Origin: Flavobacterium limnosediminis JC2902
Lineage (GTDB): Bacteria; Bacteroidota; Bacteroidia; Flavobacteriales; Flavobacteriaceae
DNA: 64,000 nucleotides
Reading direction: 5' to 3'
Assembly: GCF_000498535.1 (NCBI RefSeq)
Contig: NZ_AVGG01000011.1
Location: 116,183-180,182, forward strand
The position numbers and the translations under genes were made by a program. Shown one piece after another: positions 25,605-35,072 of this stretch. How positions within the stretch are numbered: position 1 is the stretch's first letter; the number at the start of each line of letters is the position of its first letter. The notes beneath the pieces are model-generated. The model saw nothing but the letters and a program-made list of their open reading frames with translations, was not told where the DNA came from and searched no databases.

Positions 25605-26453
25605 ATGAAATATTACATCGTAATTCCGTCACATAACGAAGAAAAATTCATCTCACTTACCCTTGAATCGTTGGTGCAACAAACCGTTTTGCCTTCAAAA
25701 GTGGTAGTCGTGAATGACAATTCCACCGACAGGACCGAAGAAATTGTTAAGGCTTTCGCCGAAAAACATCCATGGATTTCATTGGTAAACAAAACTTCGG
25801 AGGCGATTCATTTGCCGGGAAGCAAAGTGATTCAGGCGTTTCACAAGGGATTGGAAACGATTGACGAAAACTACGACATCATCGTAAAGGCAGATGCCGA
25901 TTTGATTTTTCCCGCCAATTATTTCGAGACGATACTGAACCATTTCAAATCAGATGACACCATCGGAATGGCGGGAGGGTTTGCGTATATCGAGAAAAAT
26001 GGCGACTGGATTTTAGAGAATTTAACCGATAAAGATCACATCCGCGGTGCGTTTAAAGCCTACCGGAAAGCCTGTTTCAAACAGATTGGCGGACTCAGAC
26101 CGGCGATGGGTTGGGACACGGTAGACGAATTGCTTTGCAAATTTTACAACTGGAAAGTCGTTACCGATGAACGTTTAATTGTAAAACACTTGAAACCTAC
26201 CGGGGCCAACTACAACAAAGCCTCGCGTTACAAACAGGGCGAAGCATTTTACACTTTGGGCTACGGGTTTTTCATCACGGGTATCGCCTCCTTAAAACTG
26301 GCAATGCGTAAAGGGAAACCACTTTTGTTTTTGGATTACATAAAAGGGTTCTGGAAAGCCAAATCGGAGCGAAAACCGCTTTTGGTCACGGAAGAACAGG
26401 CTAAATTTATCCGGAAGTATCGTTGGAAGAAGATGAAAGAAAAACTGTTTTAA
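25605..26453 (+). CDS. Glycosyltransferase family 2 (GT-A fold)
   Basis: 282 residues. The N-terminus YYIVIPSHNEEKFISLTLESLVQQTVLPSKVVVVNDNSTDRT is a textbook GT2 start. The metal-binding Asp motif is KADADLIFPANYF, and GWDTVDELLCKFYNW is in the ED/D-type acceptor region. It transfers a sugar from a nucleotide donor to a lipid- or glycan-linked acceptor on the cytoplasmic face. No TM segments are evident. It is divergent from the other glycan genes and probably belongs to the same locus. Confidence 0.93.
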   Translation: MKYYIVIPSHNEEKFISLTLESLVQQTVLPSKVVVVNDNSTDRTEEIVKAFAEKHPWISLVNKTSEAIHLPGSKVIQAFHKGLETIDENYDIIVKADADLIFPANYFETILNHFKSDDTIGMAGGFAYIEKNGDWILENLTDKDHIRGAFKAYRKACFKQIGGLRPAMGWDTVDELLCKFYNWKVVTDERLIVKHLKPTGANYNKASRYKQGEAFYTLGYGFFITGIASLKLAMRKGKPLLFLDYIKGFWKAKSERKPLLVTEEQAKFIRKYRWKKMKEKLF

Positions 26454-26541
26454 AATCACTTTTGCCTTAAACGAACAAATCACCCCAATACTACTATTGA
26501 AATGATTTGCAATTGAAAATCGTATCGGATAAATTCGTTAT

Positions 26542-27783
26542 TTAATTCAAAAAAGACACATCAACATATTTATTTACAGCCTGTTGAAACTCTTTTTTAT
26601 TAACCGGTTTTGAAAGAAAATCATTGAATGCCTGTCCGTAAACTCCTTTTTCATCCTCAAGAAGATACGCCGATTGCGCAATGATAGGTATTTCAGGTGC
26701 TTCATTTTTAATGAGTTGTGCTGCTGTATACCCGTCAACCTGAGGCATGCGAAGATCCATTAAAATCAGATTGATATCCGGATTGTTTTTATAAATCTCA
26801 TAAGCCTCTTCTCCGTTTTTAGCTCTAAAAATCTGAACATTACCTTTTTCCAGCAATGATTTCAGAAGCAAAAAACTGATTTCTTCGTCTTCGGCAACCA
26901 ATACTTTGATTGTTTTTTTAACCGAAACCGGTTCCACATCCACTGGTGCAGGAACATAAGGAACATCGAAATAAACAACGGTTCCCACGCCCAGTTCTGA
27001 ATCTACTTTTAGTGCCCCTCCTAACAAATCAACATAGCGCTTAACCGTAGCAAACCCCAAACCTACATTACTGGTTTCATCGACATATTTTTCCAATTCG
27101 AACTTTGAAGCGGAGAGTTTTTCAACAAGGTTCTTATCCAAACCAGCGCCAGTGTCTTTCACATAAAATTTCAGTTCATTATCTGCCAATCGGTAACCGA
27201 CTTCTATAAAACCCTTATCCGTAAATTTCAACGAATTATTGATCAGACTGGTGAATACCTGAGTAATCTTATTTTCGTCAATCATAACGGTATCTTCACC
27301 GTCAGGCAATCCTTTTTTGGTTCGGAAATTCAATTCTTTATAGGATGCCTGCACGCCAAATTTAATTTTCAGATCGTCCAGCAATTCATTTAAAGAAACC
27401 TTTTGCAGTTCGACCACTTCTTTCTGTAATTCCAAAGAATTATAATTTAAAAATTCAGAAACAATTCCCTGCAATTCATTGGAACAATTAACGATGATTT
27501 CCGCAAAATTATCCTTTTCTTTAAATTCCGATTTAGAGGCACTCAATAAACCGGCCAGACCGGCAATGGTGTCCAAAGGCATTTTAATTTTACGCAAAAC
27601 CGACTCAATCAACGCTGCATTTAAAGCTTTCTTTTCCAGTAATTTTTCATTTTCCAGACTATCCGTAACCAATCCATACCCCCTATAGGTCTCACTCAGC
27701 ATCGAGGACAGATTTATTACCTGCTCCTTCAATACCGCCACTTGAGTAGCCAACTCTTCATATGATGGTTTATTCGTGTTCAT
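26542..27783 (-). CDS. Hybrid sensor kinase-like protein lacking the phosphoacceptor His
   Basis: 413 residues, no TM segment, so cytosolic. N-terminal coiled coil (~5-55), a dimerisation helix (~55-125), HATPase (~130-275) and a C-terminal receiver (~292-410). In the H-box position the protein reads SVLRKIKMPLD instead of SHELRTPLN: Arg64 occupies the place of the acceptor His, and no other His lies in that helical region. The ATPase part keeps its N-box (Asn183 in LINNSLKFT), G1 (DTGAGL) and G2 (GLGFATVKRY). The receiver keeps the acidic pair, Asp343 (LMDLRMP), Ser371 and Lys392. It could be a pseudokinase scaffold, a phosphatase, or be phosphorylated by another kinase. A TAACTTTG -7 match (27879-27886) lies ~95 bp upstream. 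Confidence 0.85.
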   Translation of the reverse strand: MNTNKPSYEELATQVAVLKEQVINLSSMLSETYRGYGLVTDSLENEKLLEKKALNAALIESVLRKIKMPLDTIAGLAGLLSASKSEFKEKDNFAEIIVNCSNELQGIVSEFLNYNSLELQKEVVELQKVSLNELLDDLKIKFGVQASYKELNFRTKKGLPDGEDTVMIDENKITQVFTSLINNSLKFTDKGFIEVGYRLADNELKFYVKDTGAGLDKNLVEKLSASKFELEKYVDETSNVGLGFATVKRYVDLLGGALKVDSELGVGTVVYFDVPYVPAPVDVEPVSVKKTIKVLVAEDEEISFLLLKSLLEKGNVQIFRAKNGEEAYEIYKNNPDINLILMDLRMPQVDGYTAAQLIKNEAPEIPIIAQSAYLLEDEKGVYGQAFNDFLSKPVNKKEFQQAVNKYVDVSFLN

Positions 27784-28274
27784 ATCTTCTGATTTAAATT
27801 AATACCACATTTCGTTTTCATCCGGGGTTAATTCGTCTCATACTATACTCAACAAAAACAATAACTACTTGACTTTTACAAAGTTACCGCATATAAAAAA
27901 AGGAAAAGAAAATTTTATCATAATCTTTAAGTTACATAAGTTAAAATGAATTGGGAAAACCGAAATCCTAACAGTTTGCAGTCACGGTTTGCAATGAATT
28001 GTAAAACATAACACCTACCAAACAAATACCCTTTACAGATTTGCAGAAATATTCTTGTACTATTTCACACATCATTTCATCTTGGCACAGACCGCGTGAG
28101 GGATAGGAGCGGCATCCTTTTATGGATCTCGTTTTTTTAACGAGATCTATAAAAGATACAGCGTCCCGATAGCTATCGGGAAGCCCGACCTGAAAGGACA
28201 CGCCCAAAAAACTCATAACTCATAACTCAAAACTCATAACTAATTGGTATTTTAGCCGATATTTTCATTACACT
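27784..28274. other. Divergent intergenic region carrying a structured repeat element
   Basis: Between the kinase and mlaE. It contains the hairpin element at 28093-28205 (separate entry) and, at 28209-28243, four copies of the word ACTCATAAC just before mlaE. No gene is seen. Confidence 0.5.
28093..28205 (+). ncRNA. Structured intergenic element, copy 1 (possible ncRNA)
   Basis: Conserved left flank GATAGGAGCGGCATCCTTTT and right flank AAAAGATACAGCG enclose a 17-bp stem (28117-28133 with 28139-28155, one G-T pair, loop of T5). A perfect 16-bp palindrome, CCCGATAGCTATCGGG, follows at 28165-28180. The flanks match the element at 50394-50502 in opposite orientation, while the stem sequence is unrelated. 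Whether it is transcribed is unknown. Confidence 0.55.
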
Positions 28275-29018
28275 ATGATTCGATATTTATCCCAGATAGG
28301 AAAATACTTTTTGATGTTGAAGGAAGTCTTCAATAAACCTACCAAATGGTCCATGATGAAGCAACTCATCATGAAGGAAACGGACGATTTGGTTATTGGT
28401 TCCCTTGGTATTGTGGCATTCATTTCGTTCTTCGTGGGCGGGGTTGTGGCGATTCAGACCGCGTTAAACCTTACCAATCCGTTGATCCCGAAATATTTGA
28501 TCGGTTTTGCCACAAGACAATCCGTAATTCTGGAGTTCGCCCCTACCTTTATTTCCATCATTATGGCCGGTAAAGTGGGGTCGTTCATTACCTCAAGTAT
28601 AGGTACCATGAGGGTTACGGAACAAATTGATGCTTTGGAAGTGATGGGTGTAAACTCATTGAACTATTTGGTATTCCCGAAAATCGTAGCCTTAATGCTG
28701 TATCCATTTGTGATTGGCATAAGCATGTTTTTAGGGATTTTTGGCGGATGGATTGCCGGTGTTTACGGCGGATTTGCCTCCAGTACCGAATTTCAGACCG
28801 GACTTCAGGTGGAATTTATTCCGTTTCATATTACCTATGCGTTTATCAAAACCGTATGTTTTGCCTTTCTATTGGCAACGATTCCGTCTTTTCACGGATA
28901 TTATATGAAAGGTGGTGCCCTTGAAGTGGGAAAAGCAAGTACGACTTCTTTCGTATGGACGTCGGTAGCGATTATTTTGGTGAATTATATTTTAACGCAA
29001 TTACTGTTAAGCAAATAA
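28275..29018 (+). CDS. mlaE: MlaE-type ABC transporter permease (phospholipid transport)
   Basis: 247 residues with five to six TM helices and the MlaE family signature FAPTFISIIMAGKVGSFITSSIGTMRVTEQIDALEVMGVN (quoted in part: AGKVGSFITSSIG..MRVTEQIDALEVMG). MlaE is the inner-membrane permease of the MCE system, which moves phospholipids between inner and outer membranes. It is followed by mlaF after one base. The MCE protein MlaD is not next to it here; the following gene is convergent. Confidence 0.93.
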   Translation: MIRYLSQIGKYFLMLKEVFNKPTKWSMMKQLIMKETDDLVIGSLGIVAFISFFVGGVVAIQTALNLTNPLIPKYLIGFATRQSVILEFAPTFISIIMAGKVGSFITSSIGTMRVTEQIDALEVMGVNSLNYLVFPKIVALMLYPFVIGISMFLGIFGGWIAGVYGGFASSTEFQTGLQVEFIPFHITYAFIKTVCFAFLLATIPSFHGYYMKGGALEVGKASTTSFVWTSVAIILVNYILTQLLLSK

Positions 29019-29019
29019 G

Positions 29020-29790
29020 ATGATTGAGGTAAAAAACGTAGAAAAATCCTTTGGGGAACAGAAAGTCTTAAAAGGAATTACGACCACTTTTGAAACCGGA
29101 AAAACCAACCTGATTATCGGTCAGAGTGGCTCCGGAAAGACGGTTTTGCTTAAGAGCTTGCTGGGAATTCATAATGTGGATGCAGGAACCATTTCTTTCG
29201 ACGGCCGTATTTATTCGAATATGAGCGCCGATGAAAAAAGAGAATTGCGAACTGAAATCGGAATGGTATTTCAGGGAAGTGCCCTTTTCGATTCGATGAC
29301 GGTGGAAGAAAATATCGGTTTCCCGCTGAAAATGTTTTCGAATAAATCACCGAAAGAGATTCAGGAGCGCGTAGATTTCGTAATCGATCGTGTAAAACTG
29401 ATCAATGCCCACAAAAAGAAACCTTCCGAAATTTCCGGAGGAATGCAGAAACGTGTGGCGATTGCGCGTGCGATTGTAAACAATCCGAGATATTTATTTT
29501 GTGACGAACCCAACTCGGGTCTGGATCCGAAAACCGCTGTGGTTATCGACAATCTGATTCAGGAAATCACAGAGGAATACAACATCACAACGGTTGTGAA
29601 CACACACGATATGAACTCGGTGATGGAAATTGGCGAAAAGATCATCTTTCTGAAAGAAGGAATTCTGGCTTGGGAAGGCACCAAAAAAGAAATTTTCAAA
29701 ACCGATAACGAAGCTATTGTGGACTTTGTTTACTCCTCGGAATTATTCAAAAAAGTACGAAAAGCTCAGAACAGAGCCGATAAATTATAA
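29020..29790 (+). CDS. mlaF: MlaF-type ABC transporter ATP-binding protein
   Basis: 256 residues. Walker A GQSGSGKTVLLKSLL, Q-loop MVFQGSALFDSMTVEENI, signature ISGGMQKRVAIARAI, Walker B YLFCDEPNSGLDP and H-switch VVNTHDM are all intact. The SGGMQKRV form of the signature is typical of the MlaF/Ttg2A subgroup. It powers lipid movement with the MlaE permease encoded directly before it. Confidence 0.95.
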   Translation: MIEVKNVEKSFGEQKVLKGITTTFETGKTNLIIGQSGSGKTVLLKSLLGIHNVDAGTISFDGRIYSNMSADEKRELRTEIGMVFQGSALFDSMTVEENIGFPLKMFSNKSPKEIQERVDFVIDRVKLINAHKKKPSEISGGMQKRVAIARAIVNNPRYLFCDEPNSGLDPKTAVVIDNLIQEITEEYNITTVVNTHDMNSVMEIGEKIIFLKEGILAWEGTKKEIFKTDNEAIVDFVYSSELFKKVRKAQNRADKL

Positions 29791-29827
29791 AAAAAAACGG
29801 AGTTAAAATTGACTCCGTTTTTTTTAT
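29791..29827. terminator. Bidirectional terminator between mlaF and the T9SS cargo gene
   Basis: AAAAAAACGGAGT / ACTCCGTTTTTTT, symmetric with A-run and T-run; serves both convergent genes. Confidence 0.85.
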
Positions 29828-29838
29828 ATATTTTTTGT

Positions 29839-32800
29839 TTAATAGTTCAGATACACCCAACCGGTTTTCACATCGCCGCTATCAAACCTTACAACATAAT
29901 AATAAGTGGCAGCCGGCAATAGATTTCCGTTATAATCTTCACCTGTCCAATCGTCTACATAACCGTCTTTTTCAAAAATGGTCACTCCGTATCGGTTGAA
30001 TATTTTTACATTGGTGATTCCGCTCAGACAGGACAAATCGAAATTATCATTCAAACCATCGTCATTTGGTGAAACCCCTTTCGGAATACCGCAATTTGTA
30101 CAGGCAAGAGGAACTGTCTGGGTAACAGAACAACCGTCGGCATTTGCAACAGTAAGTGTATAAAGACCGGTTACGTTTCCGCTCACATTAATCGGATTTC
30201 CGTTCTGAACGGTTCCGTCCGGGTAGGTCCATGTAAAGGTGAGTGTGTCCAAATTGATTTCCGGATTAATCATTGTTGCGGTAATGAAAGTCAAATTATC
30301 CTGACAACTGTCTTTAGCCGAAAAATAAGGCAAACTGTTAACCGTAACCTCAACAGAGTCGGATACAGATTCACATCCATCCTGAATTGCCGAAACAGTA
30401 TATGTTCCTTGATTTAAAATCGTTACAGCATCCAATTCAGGGTTCTGATCATTAGACGAAAACCCGTTTGGTCCGGTCCATTGGTAAGTAACTCCCGGCA
30501 CATCCGATGCAAAAAGCTGCAGCGTTTCACCTTCACAAATCACATTATCTCCAGTTGCATCTGGACTTAACGGAATCGGATTAATCTGAATTTGTACAAG
30601 TGCTTCCGAACTGCTTCCACACAGCCCATTAACCCTATACCTGAATGTATAAGTTCCTGATACGATTCCGGAAGTATTCCAAAAGTGATTCATCAGCATA
30701 CCGCTTGAAGTCACCTCTTCCCATTCACCGAAATTATCGTAATTCCCGCTCAAAAAACTGAACAAATTTAATGTTCCCTGAGTACCGCAAAGATTCACTG
30801 TGCTACCCGTTCCGGCCTGAGGAGTATTCAGTTGGTTTGAAATCGTAAAATCCAACACACTGTTCAAACACGAATTGGGATTACCCGGATTTGTTATTCT
30901 TACGTGATAAACCCCGGAATGAGTCGCCAAATTAAAATTAGGCAGAGTTAAAACATTTGAAGTACTGAGAATCGCTGTTGTATTATTATCCTTCCACCAT
31001 TCGTAATTCAGAAAGGGAAAATTAGGAACCACTAAGGACCCCGTTTGTCCGTTACACAGATTATCTGCCGTAATTGAAAAACTTACCGGAGAACTGATAT
31101 CATACACCCTGTTCAATATATTCCCACAGGCATCTTCTATCTGAAAATTATAAATCCCGGGTTGCAATCCTGTAAATGCGGGTGAATTATTATTGTTAAC
31201 CACAAAAGGCTGACCGTCTTTAACCGTGATTCGGTATTGCAACGGATCCGCTCCAAGCGCATCCACGATGACATCAAACGAATTATCCGAACAGGAATAA
31301 CTGTAAATGTTCTCAATTTCAGGACCGCTCTGGTAGTCAAACTCCTTAATTATATTTTCACAAACCAACATTCCCCCGGCATTACCGTACACATTAAACG
31401 TATTCACTACCCTGAATTGCCCCATATAACTGAGGTTCGCATTATTAACGTAGTTATTCAACAGTATCGCATTGGACATACTCGGACTCAAACCGTCAAA
31501 AAAACCGGTCTGGGGATGCTCCCATCGGTTCAATAGGGAATTATATTTTTGCAGCCAAAAATTGTTTGGGGAGGCGTTGGAAGCATAATTCAGATAAACA
31601 TCAAAAGAACTGCAATGTTCTGTAACCGTAACCTGATTCGAATAAATCTGGAGTCCGCTAATCGTAATGGTTTCCAGTCGTGTCCTGTTACAGGTATCAA
31701 CTATTCTGAAAGTATAGCTACCTGCCGGAAGTGAATTCATTGAAAAACCATGAGTATCCGTAATATCTATGTTCTGACTCACATCATACGGCAATGCATG
31801 TCCGAAACCCATTGGTGCTGATTCAATAAAAACACGTTGGAAATGCTCATTCATCCACAACTTTACTGATCCTTTCCCCACTTCGCAACCCGGCAAATAA
31901 GATGCGGATAACGGTGAAGGAGTGAGGGGAAGTGTCGTATATGTTCGCGTGGCGGTTCTTCCGCATTCATCGGTAAGCTTAATCACATAGGTCCCCTCAG
32001 GGTAAGCCGTTGCCGAATTATAATACTCTGCTACATTGGTAAAAGGGCCGGGATGCGACGAATTGAACAACAAAGGGTTAAAACCGGCCGGAGAAGATAC
32101 GAATTCGACAGTAAAATCCACGTCCGCCGCCACCTGAATCACTAGTTTTTTACCGCACCCCTCATCAAATTCATTTACATTGAAAATCAAAGGAATCTGT
32201 TGAGTCACATAATTTGTGGTTATCGTTCTGCCACAGGCATCCGTAACCCGAACAGAGTAGTTACCTTCCGGATATGGTGTACTCATATTAAAATACTCAA
32301 TCGACTCGTTAAACGGTCCCGGATGATTCGGATTAAATGTTGTCGGATTAAATCCGGTTGGTGATGACAAAAAAGTAACGGTATATGGTGCAACGAAATT
32401 GGATGGAGCCACCTTCATTTTCTTGACGCAATCTTCCAACCTTTCATTTACCAGCAACCCCAGATGCAGATCAACTTCATTATTGTTTAGCCGATAAACA
32501 TTTCCGCAGGCATCCGTAATCTTCAAATTAAAAAAATACGACTGATCGTAAAAAAAAGGTATCTGAAATACCAGCTGCTGGGAAATCAGATTCCCTGACG
32601 CAACATTATGATTTACTATAATTGGCGCACCCGACGGAGGAAAAACAGTACACTCGACCGTAATGGGGTAAGCGATTACATTTTGAAAATTAGGAGTCCC
32701 ACTTGCAATGGAAACATTGAGCTCCACCGTATTACAAGTTATATCACCTTTAGTATAACCTAAAATATCAATATGAGGAATCGATGGTCGTGAAATAGTA

Positions 32801-33342
32801 ACATCCCTAACAATTCCGTCGCCACAGGCATCAAAAACACGCACCTGATACGTTCCTGTTGTCAATCCCGTAAATACATTTGAAGTTTGTAACGGAAACA
32901 GCATCGGACCAGAGATAATTTCATAATTAACCGGATTACCCCGTGTTACATTTACAGTGATTCTACCGTCATTGCCGCATAACACATTTTGATACGTGAG
33001 ATTATACTGGAGCGGATTAACCCGACTCACAATAGTAGCGTCCTGTTGTTGGGAATTAGACAATGCGCCTAACGATTGCACTGCAACCACCCTGTAATTG
33101 CCGGCAACAAGCCCGGTAAAACTATTGGCGCCTGTTACTGCAATCGGAGTCGTTACATCGGGTAATCGGTATATATTATAAACAATAGTTGCTCCGGGAG
33201 TTGTGCCGGAAACGGTGAAAGACAACACACCGTTTCCGCTGCATGTTTCATCTGTAGCGGTAAGCTGCAATGAAAAATTTGTTAATTGCCCGAATGATAT
33301 ATTCGAAATCAATAACAAAAGAATAAAAAGGGCTTTTTTCAT
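29839..33342 (-). CDS. Large secreted protein with T9SS type B (gliding motility-associated) C-terminal domain
   Basis: 1167 residues. Signal peptide ends after NISFGQ. The body is a string of ~90-100-residue beta-sandwich repeats, each with a DACG or DTCNRT-like turn (for example VRVFDACGDGIV, VRVTDACGRTIT, IKLTDECGRTAT), typical of SprB-like and PKD-like cell-surface repeats. The last ~85 residues are the type B sorting domain: CGIPKGVSPNDDGLNDNFDL, KIFNRYGVTIFEKDGY, WTGEDYNGNLLPAATYYYVV. Type B cargos are exported by the T9SS and often need a PorP/SprF-like partner, which is not seen here. Its start lies 15 bp after manC, so both are probably in one operon. Confidence 0.92.
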   Translation of the reverse strand: MKKALFILLLLISNISFGQLTNFSLQLTATDETCSGNGVLSFTVSGTTPGATIVYNIYRLPDVTTPIAVTGANSFTGLVAGNYRVVAVQSLGALSNSQQQDATIVSRVNPLQYNLTYQNVLCGNDGRITVNVTRGNPVNYEIISGPMLFPLQTSNVFTGLTTGTYQVRVFDACGDGIVRDVTISRPSIPHIDILGYTKGDITCNTVELNVSIASGTPNFQNVIAYPITVECTVFPPSGAPIIVNHNVASGNLISQQLVFQIPFFYDQSYFFNLKITDACGNVYRLNNNEVDLHLGLLVNERLEDCVKKMKVAPSNFVAPYTVTFLSSPTGFNPTTFNPNHPGPFNESIEYFNMSTPYPEGNYSVRVTDACGRTITTNYVTQQIPLIFNVNEFDEGCGKKLVIQVAADVDFTVEFVSSPAGFNPLLFNSSHPGPFTNVAEYYNSATAYPEGTYVIKLTDECGRTATRTYTTLPLTPSPLSASYLPGCEVGKGSVKLWMNEHFQRVFIESAPMGFGHALPYDVSQNIDITDTHGFSMNSLPAGSYTFRIVDTCNRTRLETITISGLQIYSNQVTVTEHCSSFDVYLNYASNASPNNFWLQKYNSLLNRWEHPQTGFFDGLSPSMSNAILLNNYVNNANLSYMGQFRVVNTFNVYGNAGGMLVCENIIKEFDYQSGPEIENIYSYSCSDNSFDVIVDALGADPLQYRITVKDGQPFVVNNNNSPAFTGLQPGIYNFQIEDACGNILNRVYDISSPVSFSITADNLCNGQTGSLVVPNFPFLNYEWWKDNNTTAILSTSNVLTLPNFNLATHSGVYHVRITNPGNPNSCLNSVLDFTISNQLNTPQAGTGSTVNLCGTQGTLNLFSFLSGNYDNFGEWEEVTSSGMLMNHFWNTSGIVSGTYTFRYRVNGLCGSSSEALVQIQINPIPLSPDATGDNVICEGETLQLFASDVPGVTYQWTGPNGFSSNDQNPELDAVTILNQGTYTVSAIQDGCESVSDSVEVTVNSLPYFSAKDSCQDNLTFITATMINPEINLDTLTFTWTYPDGTVQNGNPINVSGNVTGLYTLTVANADGCSVTQTVPLACTNCGIPKGVSPNDDGLNDNFDLSCLSGITNVKIFNRYGVTIFEKDGYVDDWTGEDYNGNLLPAATYYYVVRFDSGDVKTGWVYLNY

Positions 33343-33357
33343 AGAATAATTTACGGA

Positions 33358-34422
33358 TTACTTCAATTGGTTTGCCATCGTAGTTATCCTCTTAATCTCT
33401 TGCTCCTTCCCTTTCGGATAAATCAATAGTACATCTTCTTTATCAACAATTATAAAATCCCGAAGGCCGTCAACCACCACCAACTTCTTTCCTTCTGTAC
33501 GAATTATATTATTAGATGCATTTTCCAGTATAACGGTTGCGTTTACCACTGCATTATCCTGATCGTCTTTTGGCAATTTATCGTATAATGAACCCCAGGT
33601 CCCTAAATCATTCCAATCGAAAGTAGCTGGTAAAACGTATACATTTTGTGCTTTTTCCAGGATGGCATAATCCACTGAAATATTTTCAGCATTGGGATAA
33701 TTTTCCTTGATGAATTGATTTTCATCGTTTGTATTCAACGCTTCATAGCCACCCATGAACTGTGAATACATTACCGGACTATAATGCTCATAGGCTTTTA
33801 AAACCGATTCAACACTCCAAACGAATATGCCTGCATTCCAGAGAAAATTACGGGACTGAATAAATTTACGCGCGGTGGCATAATCCGGTTTTTCGCGGAA
33901 CTGTACCACCTTTTTAATCGGACGGGAATCCAATTTATCGTACTCAATATATCCGTAACCGGTATTTGGGAATGTCGGTAAAATTCCGAGAGTCATCAGT
34001 GTGTTTTCACGCTCACAGAAATCAAATGCACGTTGAAGGTTCGCCACGAACTGCAATTCGTCTTCAATCCAATGGTCACTCGGCGCTACCACCATAACCG
34101 CGTTCGGGTTCTGTTTTTTAATTTTCAGAGACGCATATAAGATACACGGGGCAGTATTGCGCATGGCGGGTTCCAAAACAATCTGTTCCTGCTTCACTAA
34201 TGGGAGTTGTTCGAGAATCAAATCATTGTAAACTTCATTGGTAAGGATCAAAATGTTCTCCTTTGGGATAAGCTGTGATAAACGGCTGAATGTTTTTTGG
34301 ATCAGTGTTTCTCCTGTTCCTAACATGTCGTGAAACTGTTTCGGAAATTCTGTTGTACTTACGGGCCAAAATCGGGAACCGACTCCACCAGCCATCACTA
34401 TTGCGTAATAATTTTTATTCAT
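33358..34422 (-). CDS. manC: Mannose-1-phosphate guanylyltransferase
   Basis: 354 residues. The nucleotidyltransferase start YAIVMAGGVGSRFWPVSTTEFPKQF contains the pyrophosphorylase signature GGxGxRxWPxS..xPKQ, and VAPSDHWI, FREKPDYATARKF and WNAGIFVWS are further family blocks. It makes GDP-mannose for surface glycans and fucose-type sugars. It lacks the C-terminal isomerase (cupin) half of bifunctional ManC/AlgA, which is normal for this length. It lies 45 bp after the SprT-like gene, in the same direction. Confidence 0.93.
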   Translation of the reverse strand: MNKNYYAIVMAGGVGSRFWPVSTTEFPKQFHDMLGTGETLIQKTFSRLSQLIPKENILILTNEVYNDLILEQLPLVKQEQIVLEPAMRNTAPCILYASLKIKKQNPNAVMVVAPSDHWIEDELQFVANLQRAFDFCERENTLMTLGILPTFPNTGYGYIEYDKLDSRPIKKVVQFREKPDYATARKFIQSRNFLWNAGIFVWSVESVLKAYEHYSPVMYSQFMGGYEALNTNDENQFIKENYPNAENISVDYAILEKAQNVYVLPATFDWNDLGTWGSLYDKLPKDDQDNAVVNATVILENASNNIIRTEGKKLVVVDGLRDFIIVDKEDVLLIYPKGKEQEIKRITTMANQLK

Positions 34423-34429
34423 TTTTTTT

Positions 34430-34461
34430 AAGTTGCTGAGTAACTCAGTTTCTGAGTTACT
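34430..34461 (-). repeat. Hairpin and repeat word between SprT-like gene and manC
   Basis: Perfect 10-bp stem AGTAACTCAG / CTGAGTTACT with a TTT loop (34439-34461) plus ACTCAGCAACTT on the minus strand (34430-34441), the word also seen at 25.5 kb. No T-run follows. Confidence 0.45.
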
Positions 34462-34467
34462 AAGGTT

Positions 34468-35067
34468 TTAACTGGGCAGTAACTCTACTTCGGCATTCGG
34501 ATTGAACAGATAAATTCTTCCTGAACTTACTTCCACACATTCATACCGTTTGGTGCGAAGGGCCACTTTTTTAAATATCTTCCCGTTATGAATGCGGAAT
34601 ACACTTCCGTAGGGAATCTCAAAGATATAATTTTTATCGTTTAACGGATCGAATTGTTTTAAGGCCAACGATAAAGTCGCATCGGTATCGCTGCTTGCTT
34701 TGGGATTCCTGAAATGGCGTGCCAGCAAAGGCAGCAACTGGCTTGGAAAAACCTCAGGACGAATAAACGGCACCATCAGACGTTGGAATGTTAACTTCCA
34801 TTCGTCTCCATGCGGTTTGATGTTTCTTCCATATTTTTCAAAAGCGACCAGATGAGCTATTTCGTGTATCAGAGTGATTAAAAAACGGTATTTATTCAAA
34901 CTCGCATTTACGGTAATCTGATGAAAACCATCGGGATGCCTTCTGTAATCACCATGACGGGTCACACGCTCATTCACGATTTTCAGATGAACGTTATTTG
35001 CTTTGATTAATTCAAAACAAGAAGGAACGGCGAGTTCAGGAATATATTTTAAAAGTACTTCACTCAC
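34468..35067 (-). CDS. SprT-like zinc metalloprotease-fold protein
   Basis: 199 residues from a GTG at 35067. The zinc motif is LITLIHEIAHLVAFEKYG (HExxH), followed ~18 residues later by KPHGDEWKLTFQRLM, which supplies the third ligand region as in SprT/Spartan proteins. The C-terminal part (FRIHNGKIFKKVALRTKRYECVE) is the beta region that in SprT carries a zinc ribbon, though no cysteine pairs are evident. It begins 5 bp after the SDR stop, which supports the GTG and co-transcription. The bacterial function is not established. Confidence 0.85.
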   Translation of the reverse strand: MSEVLLKYIPELAVPSCFELIKANNVHLKIVNERVTRHGDYRRHPDGFHQITVNASLNKYRFLITLIHEIAHLVAFEKYGRNIKPHGDEWKLTFQRLMVPFIRPEVFPSQLLPLLARHFRNPKASSDTDATLSLALKQFDPLNDKNYIFEIPYGSVFRIHNGKIFKKVALRTKRYECVEVSSGRIYLFNPNAEVELLPS

Positions 35068-35072
35068 TTTTT

